In this document: positions 34,052 through 43,067 of the stretch, one piece after another
Numbering within the stretch: the stretch's first letter is position 1
Layout: every line of letters starts with the position of its first letter
NCBI GenBank assembly: GCA_024233675.1
Contig: JACKPH010000001.1
Location: 574,163 to 638,162, forward strand
Source: Thermotogae bacterium
GTDB taxonomy: Bacteria > Thermotogota > Thermotogae > Petrotogales > Petrotogaceae
Reading direction: 5' to 3'
DNA: 64,000 nt
Translations under genes and position numbers: made by a program
The notes under the pieces: generated by a model
Database searches by the model: none
Told to the model about the DNA's origin: nothing
Seen by the model: only the letters and a program-made list of their open reading frames with translations

Positions 34052-35998
34052 ATGATTTATAAAACTTTGCTGCTTACTTCCGGAAGTTCTGCTGCCGGAT
34101 ATATCAGGAATTTTGATATTTTTGGGGAAATAAAAGTTTTTAATAATTCAGAAGTTTTTTTTGAATTTGTTTTAAATAATAATCCTGATTTTATTATTCT
34201 GGATTCTGATAATTATGGAAATTATACAGAAAAATTTTTTGAAATATCAGAAAAAAAAGGTATTCCGTATTTTCTGTTTTCCGACATTAATATTTCTGAT
34301 AATAGTTTTCTTATCAGCTCAATATATTCTTTAGAAAGAAATATAGAAAAAATAAAATTTACCGAAGAAATTTTCCGGCTTAAAAATCAACTGAGAAAGT
34401 ACAAATATTACAGTAAGATTTTTTTTGATAATTCTTATCAGGGGATAATGATTACGGATTCTGATTATAATATATTAAAAGTAAATTCAGGATTTAAAAA
34501 AATGTTTTCTTTTAATTCAGATGGAAAAATCAGTTGTTTTGACACAAAAGAATTACGTGAATTTATTTTTGAAATTATTCCTATAGATTTTGATGATTTT
34601 AAAAGTCATGAAAAAGTAATAAATAAAAACGGTAAATATTATTATGTTTTTTACAGTGTTTTTAACTGTGAAGGAAGTAAAACAATAGTTTTTAATGTTG
34701 TTGATATAACTGATAAAAAAGAACTCCAGAAAAGTTCAGATTATTATCTTAATTATGACCCTGTTACAAATTCACCTAACCGGTTTTATCTTAAAATTAC
34801 GGTAGACCGTTATATAGAAAATAAAAAACCTTTTGCAATGATTTATGCGGATATAGATAATTTTAAATATATTAATGAAAAACACAGTCATTTTTTCGGT
34901 GATGAAGTTCTTAAAATGTTTTATGAGAGAATGAAATTAAATATCGAAAATATTGAATTCATAAGCAGAATAGGCGGAGATGAATTTGTAATAATAACAG
35001 AAAGCAAAAATGCGGAAAAAGTCACGGAATTATTATACGAAATGCTCATAAATCCTTTTGAAATAGATGATGAAAAAATATATATGAAACTTTCGTGCGG
35101 TATTTCATATTATCCGGAAAACGGTAATAATTTTTCAGACCTTATGAAATGTTCTGATAAAGCTCTTTATAATGCTAAAACATTGGGAAAAAACACATAT
35201 GTTTTTTATACCAAAGAAGTATTTGATTATACATATGAAAAAATAAAGAATATAAATATTTTAAACAATGCAGTTAAAAACGGAGATTTTGAAGTTTATT
35301 TCCAACCTATTTTTTATACAGAAGGTGAAAATGTTTATGTTAAACATTTTGAGGCTCTTGTAAGATTTATAAGTGAAGGGAAAATAATAGGACCTTTTTC
35401 TGTTATAAAAACAGCAGAGGAAATAGGTATTATTACTGAGCTTACATTAAAAATAATAGATAGGATATTTTCGATGAATACATATTTTTCAGGATATACA
35501 GTTACAATAAATATATCTCCCAAAGATCTCGAATTTTTTAATATTGACGGTGAAATAAAAAAAATATCCGAAAAGTATAATATAAAATGTTCCGATTATG
35601 TTTTTGAAATAACTGAATCATGTGAATTAAATTATAATGAAAACATACATATAATTAATAAACTTAAAAAACTCGGTTTTAAAATTGCAATAGATGATTT
35701 CGGAACAGGTTATTCTTCTTTGGAATATCTTTTAAAGATTCCTTGTGACATACTCAAGGTTGATAAAATTTTTATAGATAATATTAAAAATGATGACAGA
35801 AGGAAAAGAATCATAAAAGGGATAACAGAATTTTCAAAATCTTTTGAAATAGACCTTGTTATTGAGGGAGTCGAAAAAGAGGAAGAATTTTCCGAACTTG
35901 TAAAACTCGGCTGTAAAAATTTTCAGGGTTTTTTATTCGAAAAACCAAAAGAAATTTCTTATATAAACGGTAAATATTTAAAAAATAAGAATTCCTAA
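34052..35998 (+). CDS. GGDEF-EAL cyclic-di-GMP protein with receiver-like and PAS domains
   Basis: The start is the ATG at 34052 behind GGAGG; the TTG at 34040 overlaps the SD. The 648-residue product has a degenerate receiver-like region (about 1-105, with PDFIILDSD), a PAS domain (about 125-225), a GGDEF domain (about 235-395) with intact SRIGGDEFVII, and an EAL domain (about 405-645) with FEALVRF, EITESCEL, DDFGTGYSSLEYL and FQGFLFEKP. Both catalytic motifs look intact, so it could make, break or switch between these. No RxxD inhibitory site is seen before GGDEF. No membrane helix. Confidence 0.9.
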   Translation: MIYKTLLLTSGSSAAGYIRNFDIFGEIKVFNNSEVFFEFVLNNNPDFIILDSDNYGNYTEKFFEISEKKGIPYFLFSDINISDNSFLISSIYSLERNIEKIKFTEEIFRLKNQLRKYKYYSKIFFDNSYQGIMITDSDYNILKVNSGFKKMFSFNSDGKISCFDTKELREFIFEIIPIDFDDFKSHEKVINKNGKYYYVFYSVFNCEGSKTIVFNVVDITDKKELQKSSDYYLNYDPVTNSPNRFYLKITVDRYIENKKPFAMIYADIDNFKYINEKHSHFFGDEVLKMFYERMKLNIENIEFISRIGGDEFVIITESKNAEKVTELLYEMLINPFEIDDEKIYMKLSCGISYYPENGNNFSDLMKCSDKALYNAKTLGKNTYVFYTKEVFDYTYEKIKNINILNNAVKNGDFEVYFQPIFYTEGENVYVKHFEALVRFISEGKIIGPFSVIKTAEEIGIITELTLKIIDRIFSMNTYFSGYTVTINISPKDLEFFNIDGEIKKISEKYNIKCSDYVFEITESCELNYNENIHIINKLKKLGFKIAIDDFGTGYSSLEYLLKIPCDILKVDKIFIDNIKNDDRRKRIIKGITEFSKSFEIDLVIEGVEKEEEFSELVKLGCKNFQGFLFEKPKEISYINGKYLKNKNS

Positions 35999-36015
35999 AA
36001 GGAATTCTTATTTTT
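35981..36015. terminator. Bidirectional terminator overlapping two stop codons
   Basis: AAAAATAAGAATTCC pairs with GGAATTCTTATTTTT over five bases, between the convergent GGDEF-EAL and cheB genes, whose ends overlap by 4 nt inside it. Confidence 0.85.
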
Positions 36016-37053
36016 TTCATCTGAAAAGTATTTTATTAAATATTCAGGTATTTTTTCGAGAGAAATTATCTTATCGACACCTCCCAGATTTATTGCTTCT
36101 CTGGGCATTCCGAAAACAACACATGATTTTTCATCCTGTGCAAGTGTGTGAGCACCTGCTTCTTTCATTTTTAAAAGACCTTCCGCACCGTCTTTACCCA
36201 TTCCGGTAAGAATTACTCCTAAAGCATTTTTTCCTGCATGTTTTGCTACGGAATAAAACATAACTTCAACCGAAGGTCTCTGATGAAAAACAGCAGGACC
36301 GTCTTTTACATTTACAAAATATCTTGCTCCGTCACGGTTTAGAACCAAATGAAAATTTCCGGGAGCAATAAGAGCCTTTCCCGGTCTCAGTAATTCCATA
36401 TTTTCAGCTTCTTTTACTTCAAGTTTAGATTCCCGGTTTAAACTTTCTGAAAATGATTTTGTAAAATACTGCGGCATATGCTGTGTTATTATTATCGGAG
36501 GCATATCAGAAGGCAGTCTTTTAAGTATAAATCTCAGAGCTTCCGTACCTCCTGTTGAGGCACCTATTGCAATTATTTTATCTGTAGTTTTTATTACGGA
36601 TTTTGAGTATTCCGGATTTTTTGTAATTATATCGTATGATTTTATTTTATTTCTCTTTCTGAAATCATAATTTGCAGCAGCTTTTATTTTTTCAGTAAGC
36701 TGTTCTTTCATTAGATCCACTGAATAAGAACCCCCTGGTTTCTGAATGACATCTACGGCACCTAATTCAAAAGCTTTCATTGCATTTTCACTTTTTTCGG
36801 ATGCTACGGAAGAATAAATTATTACAGGTATAGGATAACTTTTCATAAGTTTTTCAAGAAAAGTAATTCCATCCATTCTCGGCATTTCTATATCAAGAAT
36901 AATAACTTCCGGTTTGAGTTTAAGTATTTTATCTCTTCCGGAAAAAGGATCCGGAGCACTTCCTACAATTTCAATATCTTTATCTTTTGATAATTCTTCT
37001 GTAAGAACTTTTCTTACCATTGCAGAGTCATCTATAATTAAAACTTTTATCAT
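35995..37053 (-). CDS. cheB: CheB protein-glutamate methylesterase/deamidase
   Basis: A 352-residue response regulator enzyme. The receiver domain (about 1-120) has the acidic pair VLIIDDSA and the phospho-acceptor ILDIEMPRMDG near residue 55. The catalytic domain (about 155-345) shows IAIGASTGGTEALRF with the nucleophile Ser, ITQHMPQYF with the catalytic His, and ILTGMGKDGAEGLL with the Asp. It is last in a six-gene signalling operon that has no visible CheR methyltransferase or receptor. Confidence 0.93.
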   Translation of the reverse strand: MIKVLIIDDSAMVRKVLTEELSKDKDIEIVGSAPDPFSGRDKILKLKPEVIILDIEMPRMDGITFLEKLMKSYPIPVIIYSSVASEKSENAMKAFELGAVDVIQKPGGSYSVDLMKEQLTEKIKAAANYDFRKRNKIKSYDIITKNPEYSKSVIKTTDKIIAIGASTGGTEALRFILKRLPSDMPPIIITQHMPQYFTKSFSESLNRESKLEVKEAENMELLRPGKALIAPGNFHLVLNRDGARYFVNVKDGPAVFHQRPSVEVMFYSVAKHAGKNALGVILTGMGKDGAEGLLKMKEAGAHTLAQDEKSCVVFGMPREAINLGGVDKIISLEKIPEYLIKYFSDEKNKNSF

Positions 37054-37106
37054 TTATATCACTCCGTTATTTTATAGTTTCAGCCCTGAATTCACCGGTG
37101 AAATTA

Positions 37107-38684
37107 TTAAAATAAATTTTTTTCCCTTTGTTTCCGCCTGTTTCTGTTATTTGCGGTTACAGGCTGTAATATTTTTTTTATATAAAGTGTCGGTATTATA
37201 TATCTTTCATCAATTATTTCAAGTATTGTACCGTTCATCGCAGCAAGATTTATAGGAATTTTAAGTATAAATGAACAGCCTTTGCCTATGGAATTAATTA
37301 TCTGTATTTTCCCTCCGATTTTCGTCATTTCTGTTTTTACAACATCCATTCCGACACCTCTTCCTGAAATACTGTTAACTTTTTCTACAGTTGAAAATCC
37401 GGGAAGATATATAAAATCAAGAATTTCTTCATCTGTATAAGTTTTTTCCGATGATATGAGGTTTTTTTCCAGAGCTTTTTTATAAATTTTTTCAGTATCA
37501 AGACCTTTACCGTCATCGGTTACTTCTATATAAACATTTCCCCTGTTTGAGTAAGCTTTGAGAAAAACTTTACCTACAGCACTTTTCCCGAGTAAAAGCC
37601 TTGTTTCTTCGTCTTCTATTCCGTGGGAAATCGAATTTTTTATCATATGAAGTAGCGGATCAAGTATTTTTTCGGCAACGGCTTTATCTATTTCTGTTTC
37701 TTCTCCGGTAATTTCAAAATCAACTTTTTTGCTGAGAGTATTTATAGTATCACGTGCTATTCTGTTTATTTTCTGGAAAGTGGATTTGAGGGGAACCATC
37801 TGCATTGACATTGTTATGGTCTGTATATCTTTAGTAAGTTTTAGCATTCTTGAAAGGTTTATCATTGTACTGTGATTTTCCCGTACAAAGTTTTGAAATT
37901 CCTGATCTATTTGGGATTCAATAATCATAAGTTCACCGACAAGGTTGAGAAGATTTTCTATTTTGGAAGATGATACTCTTATATAATCATCTATTGATAT
38001 ATTTTTTATAGGAGATTTTTCCTGTTTTCGTATAGCTGTAATTATATCCTGTGTATTTATTTTTTTATCTTCTAAAAGGATTTCACCTATTTTTTTATTT
38101 TTAAAATCGGGGTCTGTTTTTTGTTTTTCAAGTACGGAATTCAGAGTTTCTTTTTCTACAACACCCATATCCTCAAGAATTTCACCTATTTTTTTGTCAG
38201 TTTCCGGTGAATTTTTTTCAGAATTATCTTCTTCGGGATTTAAAAGAAATTTTTTTAATATTGCTATATGGTCTTTTGATACTTTCATAAAATCACCGTC
38301 AAAAAGCATATTTATGTTTTCTGTTATATTTTTTATTATGTCAGATGATTTAAGAAAAAGATCTATAGCTTTTTTATTTACTGTGAATTCTTTTTTTCTT
38401 GCTTTGTCGAGTAAAGATTCCGTTTCATGTGAAATGTTAACAAGAAATGCAATATCAACAAACCCGGCAAGACCCTTTATTGTGTGAAAAGATCTGAATA
38501 TACTGTTTATTATATTTTCGTTTTCTTTATCGGTTTCAAGTTCCAAAAGGCCTTTTTCTATATTTTCTATATGTTCTCTTGCTTCTACAACAAAATCTTC
38601 CCACATTTCCCTGTCAAAGTTTTCTTTTATTACAGGTTTGTCATCATCTATTATGGAATTTATTATGTTTTCTACTTCACTCAT
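37107..38684 (-). CDS. cheA: CheA-like histidine kinase with an extra domain and a missing CheW-like (P5) domain
   Basis: A 525-residue kinase. The HPt domain (about 25-125) carries the phospho-His in SFHTIKGLAGF. Residues ~165-225 (KKIGEILEDMGVVEKETLNS, and a second, similar KIGEILLEDKKI repeat) resemble the N-terminal domain of type II secretion ATPases and are not part of standard CheA. The dimerisation domain starts IRVSSSKIENLLNLVGEL (about 235); the ATPase has HMIKNSISHGIE, TDDGKGLD and SGRGVGMDVVK. Only ~35 residues of the P5 domain remain (LEIIDERYIIPTLYIKKIL), and then the frame ends in a basic tail. P5 normally docks CheW, so receptor coupling should be altered. Confidence 0.88.
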   Translation of the reverse strand: MSEVENIINSIIDDDKPVIKENFDREMWEDFVVEAREHIENIEKGLLELETDKENENIINSIFRSFHTIKGLAGFVDIAFLVNISHETESLLDKARKKEFTVNKKAIDLFLKSSDIIKNITENINMLFDGDFMKVSKDHIAILKKFLLNPEEDNSEKNSPETDKKIGEILEDMGVVEKETLNSVLEKQKTDPDFKNKKIGEILLEDKKINTQDIITAIRKQEKSPIKNISIDDYIRVSSSKIENLLNLVGELMIIESQIDQEFQNFVRENHSTMINLSRMLKLTKDIQTITMSMQMVPLKSTFQKINRIARDTINTLSKKVDFEITGEETEIDKAVAEKILDPLLHMIKNSISHGIEDEETRLLLGKSAVGKVFLKAYSNRGNVYIEVTDDGKGLDTEKIYKKALEKNLISSEKTYTDEEILDFIYLPGFSTVEKVNSISGRGVGMDVVKTEMTKIGGKIQIINSIGKGCSFILKIPINLAAMNGTILEIIDERYIIPTLYIKKILQPVTANNRNRRKQREKNLF

Positions 38685-38698
38685 AGAAACACCCCTTT

Positions 38699-39061
38699 TT
38701 ATAAAAGAGTAAGTAACCGTAATTTTTTAAGAAGTACCTCATCCTTAAACGGTTTTTGTATAAAGTGTTTTATTCCTATTTCTTTTGCTGTATTCAGAAG
38801 AGTTTCATCGCCCATAGCGGAAAGCATTAATACTTTAAAGTTTTTATTTTTTTCGAATATGTGTTTTGCTGTTTCTATTCCGTCCATAACGGGCATTGTA
38901 ACATCAAGAGTTACTATGTCCGGATGTTGTTCTTCTATAAGTTTCAGACCCTCAAGACCGTTTCTTGCATGGCCTACAATTTCAAATTCTGAATCTTTCA
39001 GAGCTTTTGATACTGATTTGTATATAAAAGGAGAATCATCTATTACTAATAATTTCGGCAT
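38699..39061 (-). CDS. CheY-like single receiver protein
   Basis: About 120 residues, a stand-alone receiver with LLVIDDSPF, the phospho-acceptor Asp in VTLDVTMPVMDG, Thr/Ser switch in MLSAMGD, and the Lys in FIQKPF. The start is the ATG at 39061, 7 nt after AAGGGG, rather than the GTG at 39070. It lies between the CheA-like kinase and another receiver, 14 nt before cheA, so it is a likely phospho-acceptor of that kinase. Confidence 0.88.
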   Translation of the reverse strand: MPKLLVIDDSPFIYKSVSKALKDSEFEIVGHARNGLEGLKLIEEQHPDIVTLDVTMPVMDGIETAKHIFEKNKNFKVLMLSAMGDETLLNTAKEIGIKHFIQKPFKDEVLLKKLRLLTLL

Positions 39062-39073
39062 TTTTTTCACCCC

Positions 39074-39478
39074 TTAGAGAGAATTTTTAAAAGTTGTTTT
39101 CCATCTTATTATTTTTTCTATATTTGTATCTATTATTGATTTTAAAGTATCAAAATCAAAAGGTTTTGTAAGATAGTCATCAGCCCCGAATTCCAATGCA
39201 TTAAGAACTTTGTCAAGAGTGGAATTTCCTGTTATAATTATTACCTGAATAAGTTTGTTCATTTCTTTTACTTTTTTAAGAAGATCAAAAGGATCCATTC
39301 CCGGCATTACTATATCCAGAAGTATAAAATGATAAACATTGTTTTCAATTTTTTCCAGGGCTGCATTTGCATTTTCTGCTGTATCTATTTCCAGATCAGT
39401 ATATTCAGATTCGAAATATTCTTTTAAAACTTCTCTTATTCCTGCCTCATCATCAACAATCAAAACTTTTAATTTCAC
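39074..39478 (-). CDS. Single receiver-domain response regulator
   Basis: A 134-residue receiver with VLIVDDEAG, the phospho-Asp in ILLDIVMPGMD (about residue 56) and LTKPF with the conserved Lys. No output domain. It starts with GTG, whose bases overlap the histidine kinase stop by 4 nt, with AGGAGG 7 nt upstream inside the kinase gene, so it is probably the partner of that kinase. Confidence 0.88.
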   Translation of the reverse strand: MKLKVLIVDDEAGIREVLKEYFESEYTDLEIDTAENANAALEKIENNVYHFILLDIVMPGMDPFDLLKKVKEMNKLIQVIIITGNSTLDKVLNALEFGADDYLTKPFDFDTLKSIIDTNIEKIIRWKTTFKNSL

Positions 39479-40863
39479 TGTATTACCTCCTGTTTTCTCG
39501 GAACCAAAAGTGTAAATGTTGTTCCGCTCTTTTCTCTTGAAATAACAGAAACTTTTATATTATGAGAAGAACAAATAGTACTTACGAAAAAAAGTCCGTA
39601 TCCTAGTCCTGAACGTGCTTTTGTGGTGTAAAACGGCTTAAAAATATTTTTTAAAACTTCTTCTCTCATACCTTCTCCGTTATCTGAAACTTTTATTACA
39701 ACTTTATCTTTATAATCAAATGATTTTATTCTTATAATGCCTTCCTGACTGTAAGATTTATTTATTGCATCCATACTGTTTGAAATTAAATTTATAAAAA
39801 CAAGTACAAGTTTGTTGAAGTCACCTTCTATTGTGAAGTCTTTTAACTGATGTTCTATCTCTATTTTGAGGTTGGTCGGTTTTTTTGGAAGTATAAAATC
39901 TGCGGCAGTTTTTATTAATTTTTTTATACTGAATTCAGATATGTTTTTTTCCTGTTTTAAAGCACCTCTGAAAATCTCTGTTATCTCTTTTATACGCGAC
40001 AGGGACATTTTTATTTTCTGAAGTTTTTCCGTATTTTCTTCTTTTTTTATCAGCATATCTGTCTGGAGCATTGCCACGGTAAGAGGATTATTTATTTCAT
40101 GAAGCATTCCTACCATCATCTGCCCTGCCATGGAAAATTTTTCGGAATCAAAAAGCTGTGTATCATATAATTTTGATTTTTCAAATTCTTCGTAAAAATC
40201 GACGTATAATTTTATAAAATTTATAAATGTAAGAATTATCATTTTCATTTCTATGGTGATATTTTCTTTTGTCATATAAAAAATATTTATATCATGACCT
40301 TCATGTGTTATTGTAAGCGGAAAAATTTCTTCTGTATCCCTGAAATTCCCGTAAATATATTTTTCTCCGGAATATTCTATTTTTAGATATTCAACTATCT
40401 GAAGATTTGTTATTCTTTTGGATATTTCCTGAACAAAAACCCAGGGTTCTTTTTTCTGAAGAAGCATGTATTCGAAAGTGTTAAATAATTCTTTTCTTAA
40501 ATCATTTGCTTTGTTTAAGTTTTTTATATCGTCATCAAAAAATTTTTTTCTTATTATTTCAGGTGTTTTTTGTATAAATTCCAGAAGTGTGGTGTTTTTT
40601 TCTATCGGAATTATATTTATGTCATAATATGATTCTTTATTTTTTATAAGGTTACGTTTGCTTTTGCTTTTCAAAGACAGCAGATATTTTTTTTCGACAG
40701 CATCTTTGAAAACATAATGAATATCTTCGTTAAGAATATCAAAGATATTATCCTTTTCTTCAAATGTTTTTTTAAAGGAATGATTGGAATCTATAATATT
40801 ACCGTTATTATTTATAAGACATAAACTTATTGATAATCTGTCAGTAACATCGTTAATCACCAT
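39475..40863 (-). CDS. Cytoplasmic sensor histidine kinase
   Basis: A 462-residue kinase without membrane helices. A PAS-like domain (about 10-100; LCLINNNGNIIDSNHSFKK) is followed by a less clear sensor region, a HisKA domain with the phospho-His in GMLHEINNPLTVAML (about residue 255), and an ATPase with NLISNSMDAI, VSDNGEGM and FKPFYTTKARSGLGYGLF. GGAGG precedes the ATG within the end of the CheX-like gene. It probably phosphorylates the downstream receiver. Confidence 0.9.
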   Translation of the reverse strand: MVINDVTDRLSISLCLINNNGNIIDSNHSFKKTFEEKDNIFDILNEDIHYVFKDAVEKKYLLSLKSKSKRNLIKNKESYYDINIIPIEKNTTLLEFIQKTPEIIRKKFFDDDIKNLNKANDLRKELFNTFEYMLLQKKEPWVFVQEISKRITNLQIVEYLKIEYSGEKYIYGNFRDTEEIFPLTITHEGHDINIFYMTKENITIEMKMIILTFINFIKLYVDFYEEFEKSKLYDTQLFDSEKFSMAGQMMVGMLHEINNPLTVAMLQTDMLIKKEENTEKLQKIKMSLSRIKEITEIFRGALKQEKNISEFSIKKLIKTAADFILPKKPTNLKIEIEHQLKDFTIEGDFNKLVLVFINLISNSMDAINKSYSQEGIIRIKSFDYKDKVVIKVSDNGEGMREEVLKNIFKPFYTTKARSGLGYGLFFVSTICSSHNIKVSVISREKSGTTFTLLVPRKQEVIQ

Positions 40864-41188
40864 ATATTTCCTCCAGACGTTTTTTTAAAAAGTTAAAAGT
40901 ATCCGTACTCAGAGCACATATAAGATCGCCGTGTGCCGAAATATCTTTGGTATCAAATGAAACACCCGTTATGAAATAATTCATCGTATCGTTTTCTATA
41001 TCATTATTTTCTATGAGTACAGGAGTTTCGTAATTAAACTGAGTGTTTAAAAAAGTGCTTATTGTAGACATAATATTTCCTATTTCGAGAAAAGAATCTA
41101 TAATTTCATAATAATCAATACTTTTTGAATGTTCTGAATTTATCATTTCCAGCGTAGCCAGAAGTTTTATTAATTCATCATCATACAT
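40853..41188 (-). CDS. CheX/CheC-like phosphatase, probably N-terminally truncated
   Basis: Read from ATG 41188 it gives 111 residues; an open frame continues upstream to ATG 41254, but that part is the antisense of the neighbouring nucleotidase signal sequence. The motif DSFLEIGNIMSTIS (about residues 29-42) matches the CheC/CheX phosphatase active helix (D/S-X3-E-X2-N). CheX-type proteins are ~150 residues, with a strand-rich first third that is missing here. No SD precedes either ATG. It heads the Che-like operon and may be the relic of an aspartyl-phosphate phosphatase. Confidence 0.55.
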   Translation of the reverse strand: MYDDELIKLLATLEMINSEHSKSIDYYEIIDSFLEIGNIMSTISTFLNTQFNYETPVLIENNDIENDTMNYFITGVSFDTKDISAHGDLICALSTDTFNFLKKRLEEIYGD

Positions 41189-41243
41189 ATTAAGATAAAA
41201 ATATGAAGAAAAATTTTTACTGGTTTTTCTGACTGTTGTTTCT

Positions 41244-42974
41244 GTGGTATTCATTTTTGCCGAAACAAAAAATTTTGTAGTTTTACAGACAAGCGATCTG
41301 CACGGTAATATTTTTCCTGTTGATTACGCAAGCGGTAATTATTCAAATGTAGGACTCGGAAAACTTGCACAGCTTATAATGAATGAGAAAAAAAGCAATG
41401 ATACATTACTTATTGATTCGGGAGATCTTATACAGGGAACACCTCTTGAATATTATCATGCAAGAATAGAAAACGATCCTGAAGACCCTATGATGAAAGT
41501 CATGAACTATCTTGGGTATGATGTAGGTCTTGTAGGAAATCATGAATTTAATTACGGACCGGAAATTCTTAATAAAGCTATTGCTGAGGCAGAATTTCCT
41601 GTTCTCGGTGCCAATATAGTTTTTAAAGGTACTGATATTCCTTATTTTAAAGCTTATGAAATTTTTGAAAAAGACGGTATAAAAATTGCTGTTTTAGGAC
41701 TGACAACAAAATATATACCGAATTGGGAAGATGCAAAAAATATAGCTGATTTTGAATTTCTTGATCCTGTTGAAACCGCCGGAAAATATATACCTGAATT
41801 AAGAGCGGAAGCAGACATACTTATAGTTTCATATCATGGAGGATTTGAAAAAGATCTTAAAACAGGTCAGCCGACAGAAGAATTAACCGGTGAAAATCAG
41901 GGATATGAAATTCTGACAAAATTTCCCGAAATAGATATAATGCTCACAGGACATCAGCACAGAACAATTTCCGAAATGTTCGGTGATACAGCTGTTGTTC
42001 AGCCTTCAAACTGGGGAAAATATTTATCAAAAATAACAGTTACTCTTGATAATCAATCCGGTAAATGGAAAATAACAGGCAAAAAACCTGAATTAATACC
42101 TGTTGACAGTTCCGTAAAAGAAGATAAGACAGTTCTTTCAATGGTTCAGGATTATGAGGATAAAGTTCAGAAATGGCTTGATATACCTGTAGGAAAATCA
42201 GAGGGCGATTTCTATGTTTACGATCCTCTTGAAACAAGAATGAAAGATAATGCTCTTATTGAATTTGTTAACAGAGTACAGATGAAATATACAGGAGCTG
42301 ATATTTCTTCAACTGCTCTTTTCAGTGACAGTGTAAAAGGATGGAAATCCGGTGAAATAACTCTCAGAGATATAAACGGAGTATATATTTATGCTAATAC
42401 GCTTAAAGTAATAGAAGTGACCGGTCAGGATATAAAAGACGCAATTGAAAGGACAGCAACATATTTTACTTATAAAAACAAAGAAATAGAAGTTAATGAT
42501 TCATGGATTAATCCGAAGCCACAGCAGTATAATTATGATATGTGGGAAGGAATAGACTATGTAATAGATCCTGAAAATCCTGAGGGACAGAGAGTTGTCG
42601 GACTTTATTATAAGGGAAAACCTCTTGATATGAAAGAAAAATATCAGATAGTTCTTAACAATTACAGAGCGGGCGGCGGCGGAAACTATAATATGTTTAA
42701 AGGCAAGCCTGTTGTTAAAGAAGTTATGGTTGAAGTTTCTGAACTTATGTCAGATTATATATTAAATGTTAAAAATGTAAATGCAGAAACTGATAAAAAC
42801 TGGTTTGTAGGATTAAAAGATACATATAAAGTTGAGAAAGGCGATACTCTTTATAAAATAGCTTCAAAATACGGAATAAAAACATATGAAATTGCCGGAT
42901 GGAATAATATTAAAAATGAGAATGTTTTAAAAACCGGAGAAATTCTCACAATTTATAAACCTTATGTTAAATAA
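41244..42974 (+). CDS. Secreted 5'-nucleotidase / 2',3'-cyclic phosphodiesterase with LysM, signal peptide out of frame
   Basis: A UshA/CpdB-like phosphohydrolase. The metallophosphatase domain has LQTSDLHGN, DSGDLIQGTP, GNHEFNYG, SYHGG and TGHQHR; a 5'-nucleotidase C-terminal domain follows (about 310-510), then a LysM cell-wall-binding motif (YKVEKGDTLYKIASKYGI) in the last ~45 residues. The frame shown opens at a GTG without an SD and lacks a charged N-terminus. One base upstream-shifted, an ATG at 41203 (MKKNF) would supply a complete signal peptide if the A5T5 tract at 41207-41218 had one extra base. Either it is a frameshift, or the real start was lost. Confidence 0.85.
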   Translation: MVFIFAETKNFVVLQTSDLHGNIFPVDYASGNYSNVGLGKLAQLIMNEKKSNDTLLIDSGDLIQGTPLEYYHARIENDPEDPMMKVMNYLGYDVGLVGNHEFNYGPEILNKAIAEAEFPVLGANIVFKGTDIPYFKAYEIFEKDGIKIAVLGLTTKYIPNWEDAKNIADFEFLDPVETAGKYIPELRAEADILIVSYHGGFEKDLKTGQPTEELTGENQGYEILTKFPEIDIMLTGHQHRTISEMFGDTAVVQPSNWGKYLSKITVTLDNQSGKWKITGKKPELIPVDSSVKEDKTVLSMVQDYEDKVQKWLDIPVGKSEGDFYVYDPLETRMKDNALIEFVNRVQMKYTGADISSTALFSDSVKGWKSGEITLRDINGVYIYANTLKVIEVTGQDIKDAIERTATYFTYKNKEIEVNDSWINPKPQQYNYDMWEGIDYVIDPENPEGQRVVGLYYKGKPLDMKEKYQIVLNNYRAGGGGNYNMFKGKPVVKEVMVEVSELMSDYILNVKNVNAETDKNWFVGLKDTYKVEKGDTLYKIASKYGIKTYEIAGWNNIKNENVLKTGEILTIYKPYVK

Positions 42975-42980
42975 TTAAAA

Positions 42981-43018
42981 AATAAACTGCCCTGCTAACC
43001 TGCGGGGCAGTTTATTTT
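42981..43018 (+). terminator. Intrinsic terminator
   Basis: AATAAACTGCCC pairs with GGGGCAGTTTATT across an 11-nt loop, just after the nucleotidase gene. Confidence 0.85.
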
Positions 43019-43067
43019 ATTTAGAAAAACTGTTATAATAAGAAAAAAACTCATAAGAGGTGTTTTT

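Noticed and set aside
34052..35998. Inactive EAL domain because the usual AEGVE reads IEGVE
   Set aside because: The glutamate and other catalytic residues are present, and the Ala position is not catalytic.
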